NCBI RefSeq assembly: GCF_014199205.1
Contig: NZ_JACIJD010000010.1
Location: 121,337-185,336 of the forward strand
Direction of reading: 5' to 3'
Length of the DNA: 64,000 nucleotides
Origin: Muricoccus pecuniae
Lineage (GTDB): Bacteria; Pseudomonadota; Alphaproteobacteria; Acetobacterales; Acetobacteraceae
Shown here: one piece after another, positions 63,198-64,000 of the stretch
Position numbering within the stretch: position 1 is the first letter of the stretch
Layout of the letters: each line of letters opens with the position of its first letter
The notes under the pieces: generated by a model
Told to the model about the DNA's origin: nothing
The model's input: only the letters and a program-made list of their open reading frames with translations
Databases searched by the model: none
Program-made: the position numbers and the translations under genes

Positions 63198-64000
63198 TCA
63201 CGGTCGTCCGATGGACAGGTACTGGAACCCGGCCTCGCGGAAGGCCTGGGGGTCCCAGGCATTGCGGAGGTCGAGGACGGTGTTGCCGGCCATGGCGGCG
63301 CGGAGCCGCTCGGGGGCCAGGGCGCGGAACTCGTTCCACTCGGTCAGCAGCACGAGGGCGTCCGCCCCCTCCACCGCGTCGAGCGCGGAGCCGGCGAAGT
63401 GGGTGGCGGCCGGCATGAGCTGGCGCGCATGGCCGGGCTGGGGGTCGTAGGCGCGGATGGTGGCGCCGGCGGCCGCGAGCTTGGGCACCACCACCAGCGA
63501 GGGCGCGTCGCGCATGTCGTCCGTCTCGGGCTTGAAGGTCAGGCCGAGCACCGCGATCGTCCTGCCCGCGACCGAGCCGCCCATGGCCGCGATCACCCGG
63601 TCCGCCATGGCTTCCTTGCGGGCCTCGTTGGCCGCGATGGTGGTCTCGACGATGGTGGCCGGCGCGCCCAGCTCCTGCGCGGTGCGGGCCAGGGCGAGCG
63701 TGTCCTTGGGGAAGCAGGAGCCGCCATAGCCCGGGCCGGCATGGAGGAACTTGCGGCCGATCCGGCCATCGAGCCCCATGCCGCGGGCGACGTCGTGCAC
63801 GTTCGCGCCCGCCTTCTCGCATAGGTCGGCCATCTGGTTGATGAAGGTGATCTTCACCGCGAGGAAGGCGTTGGCGGCGTACTTGATCAGCTCGGCCGTC
63901 TCGAGGCCGGTCTGCACGATCGGCGTCTCGATGAGGTAGAGCGGGCGGTAGAGGCGGCGCAGCACGGTGAAGGCCCGCTCGCTCTCGGCGCCGATCACCA
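63198..64000 (-). CDS. ugd: UDP-glucose 6-dehydrogenase (C-terminal part, cut by window end)
   Basis: Two-step NAD-dependent oxidation of UDP-glucose to UDP-glucuronate. About 267 C-terminal residues are visible: ELIKYAANAFLAVKITFINQMADLCEK, catalytic-Cys loop GPGYGGSCFPKDT, and the C-terminal domain RTIAVLGLTFKPETDDMRDAPSL, VLLTEWNEF. N-terminal Rossmann domain lies beyond 64000. Precedes the phosphohexomutase by 11 nt, consistent with a sugar-nucleotide operon for exopolysaccharide or LPS. Confidence 0.93.
   Translation of the reverse strand, partial: VIGAESERAFTVLRRLYRPLYLIETPIVQTGLETAELIKYAANAFLAVKITFINQMADLCEKAGANVHDVARGMGLDGRIGRKFLHAGPGYGGSCFPKDTLALARTAQELGAPATIVETTIAANEARKEAMADRVIAAMGGSVAGRTIAVLGLTFKPETDDMRDAPSLVVVPKLAAAGATIRAYDPQPGHARQLMPAATHFAGSALDAVEGADALVLLTEWNEFRALAPERLRAAMAGNTVLDLRNAWDPQAFREAGFQYLSIGRP

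Overview
The window is high-GC DNA (mostly G/C-ending codons, with ATG, GTG and TTG starts) from an alphaproteobacterium, most plausibly Acetobacteraceae (Roseomonas-like). Reasons: secY-adk-rpsM-rpsK-rpoA-rplQ gene order, an accessory complex I subunit of NDUFA12 type, DUF2155 and MlaD genes, an aroQ-accB-accC-aat cluster, a ClpS-ClpA pair, a phasin, and several Bug-type tripartite tricarboxylate receptors. No rRNA, tRNA or CRISPR array was seen. The taxonomic call is an inference from gene content.

Layout. 1-4.6 kb: end of the spc/alpha ribosomal operon, then a secreted and a membrane hypothetical. 4.6-9.4 kb: two orphan Bug receptors flanking a nitrilase-fold hydrolase/NAD kinase pair and an alpha/beta hydrolase carrying the fluoroacetate dehalogenase residue set. 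9.5-12.8 kb: DUF6481 protein, a possible small RNA with a strong terminator, LysR, thioredoxin reductase, Lrp. 12.9-15.2 kb: overlapping pair of a proline-rich repeat membrane protein and an OmpA lipoprotein. 15.2-16.3 kb: gene-poor, with a decayed transposase. 16.3-24.7 kb: dipeptide/oligopeptide ABC operon (SBP-dppBCDF-38-aa lipoprotein-VOC), a divergent second SBP and an Lrp regulator. 24.9-30.6 kb: DedA protein, ornithine-type decarboxylase with a long structured leader, and a TetR/EmrAB efflux unit with twin 15-bp operators.

30.6-45.8 kb: LRR-protein kinase fusion, thiSG, aroQ-accB-accC-aat, and an opposing operon NDUFA12-mlaD-orf75-DUF2155-otsB-otsA that joins trehalose synthesis to envelope genes. 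Then a degenerate class II ribonucleotide-reductase-like TSCPD protein, RidA, a SnoaL-like protein, a FemAB/GNAT protein and an EamA permease. 45.8-47.8 kb: an accessory nuclease-helicase (DUF2075-type) gene broken by one in-frame amber codon. 47.8-54.4 kb: secreted EEP-fold protein, PPK2, a three-subunit membrane dehydrogenase (Tat subunit 3, GMC flavoprotein, triheme cytochrome c) and an esterase. 54.4-58.7 kb: clpA, clpS, phasin. 59-64 kb: D,D-carboxypeptidase, DSD1-type PLP enzyme, gamma-glutamylcyclotransferase, phosphomannomutase/phosphoglucomutase and UDP-glucose dehydrogenase (cut by the window end).

Genes are tightly packed, with many 4-nt ATGA or GTGA stop/start overlaps. Two genes (53473 and 61777) fit a CTGA overlap, implying CTG starts. 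The most notable items are the nuclease-helicase with the amber codon, the LRR-kinase, the proline-repeat/OmpA pair, the NrdJ-like protein without catalytic cysteines, the fluoroacetate-dehalogenase signature, the leader of the decarboxylase gene and the twin TetR operators.
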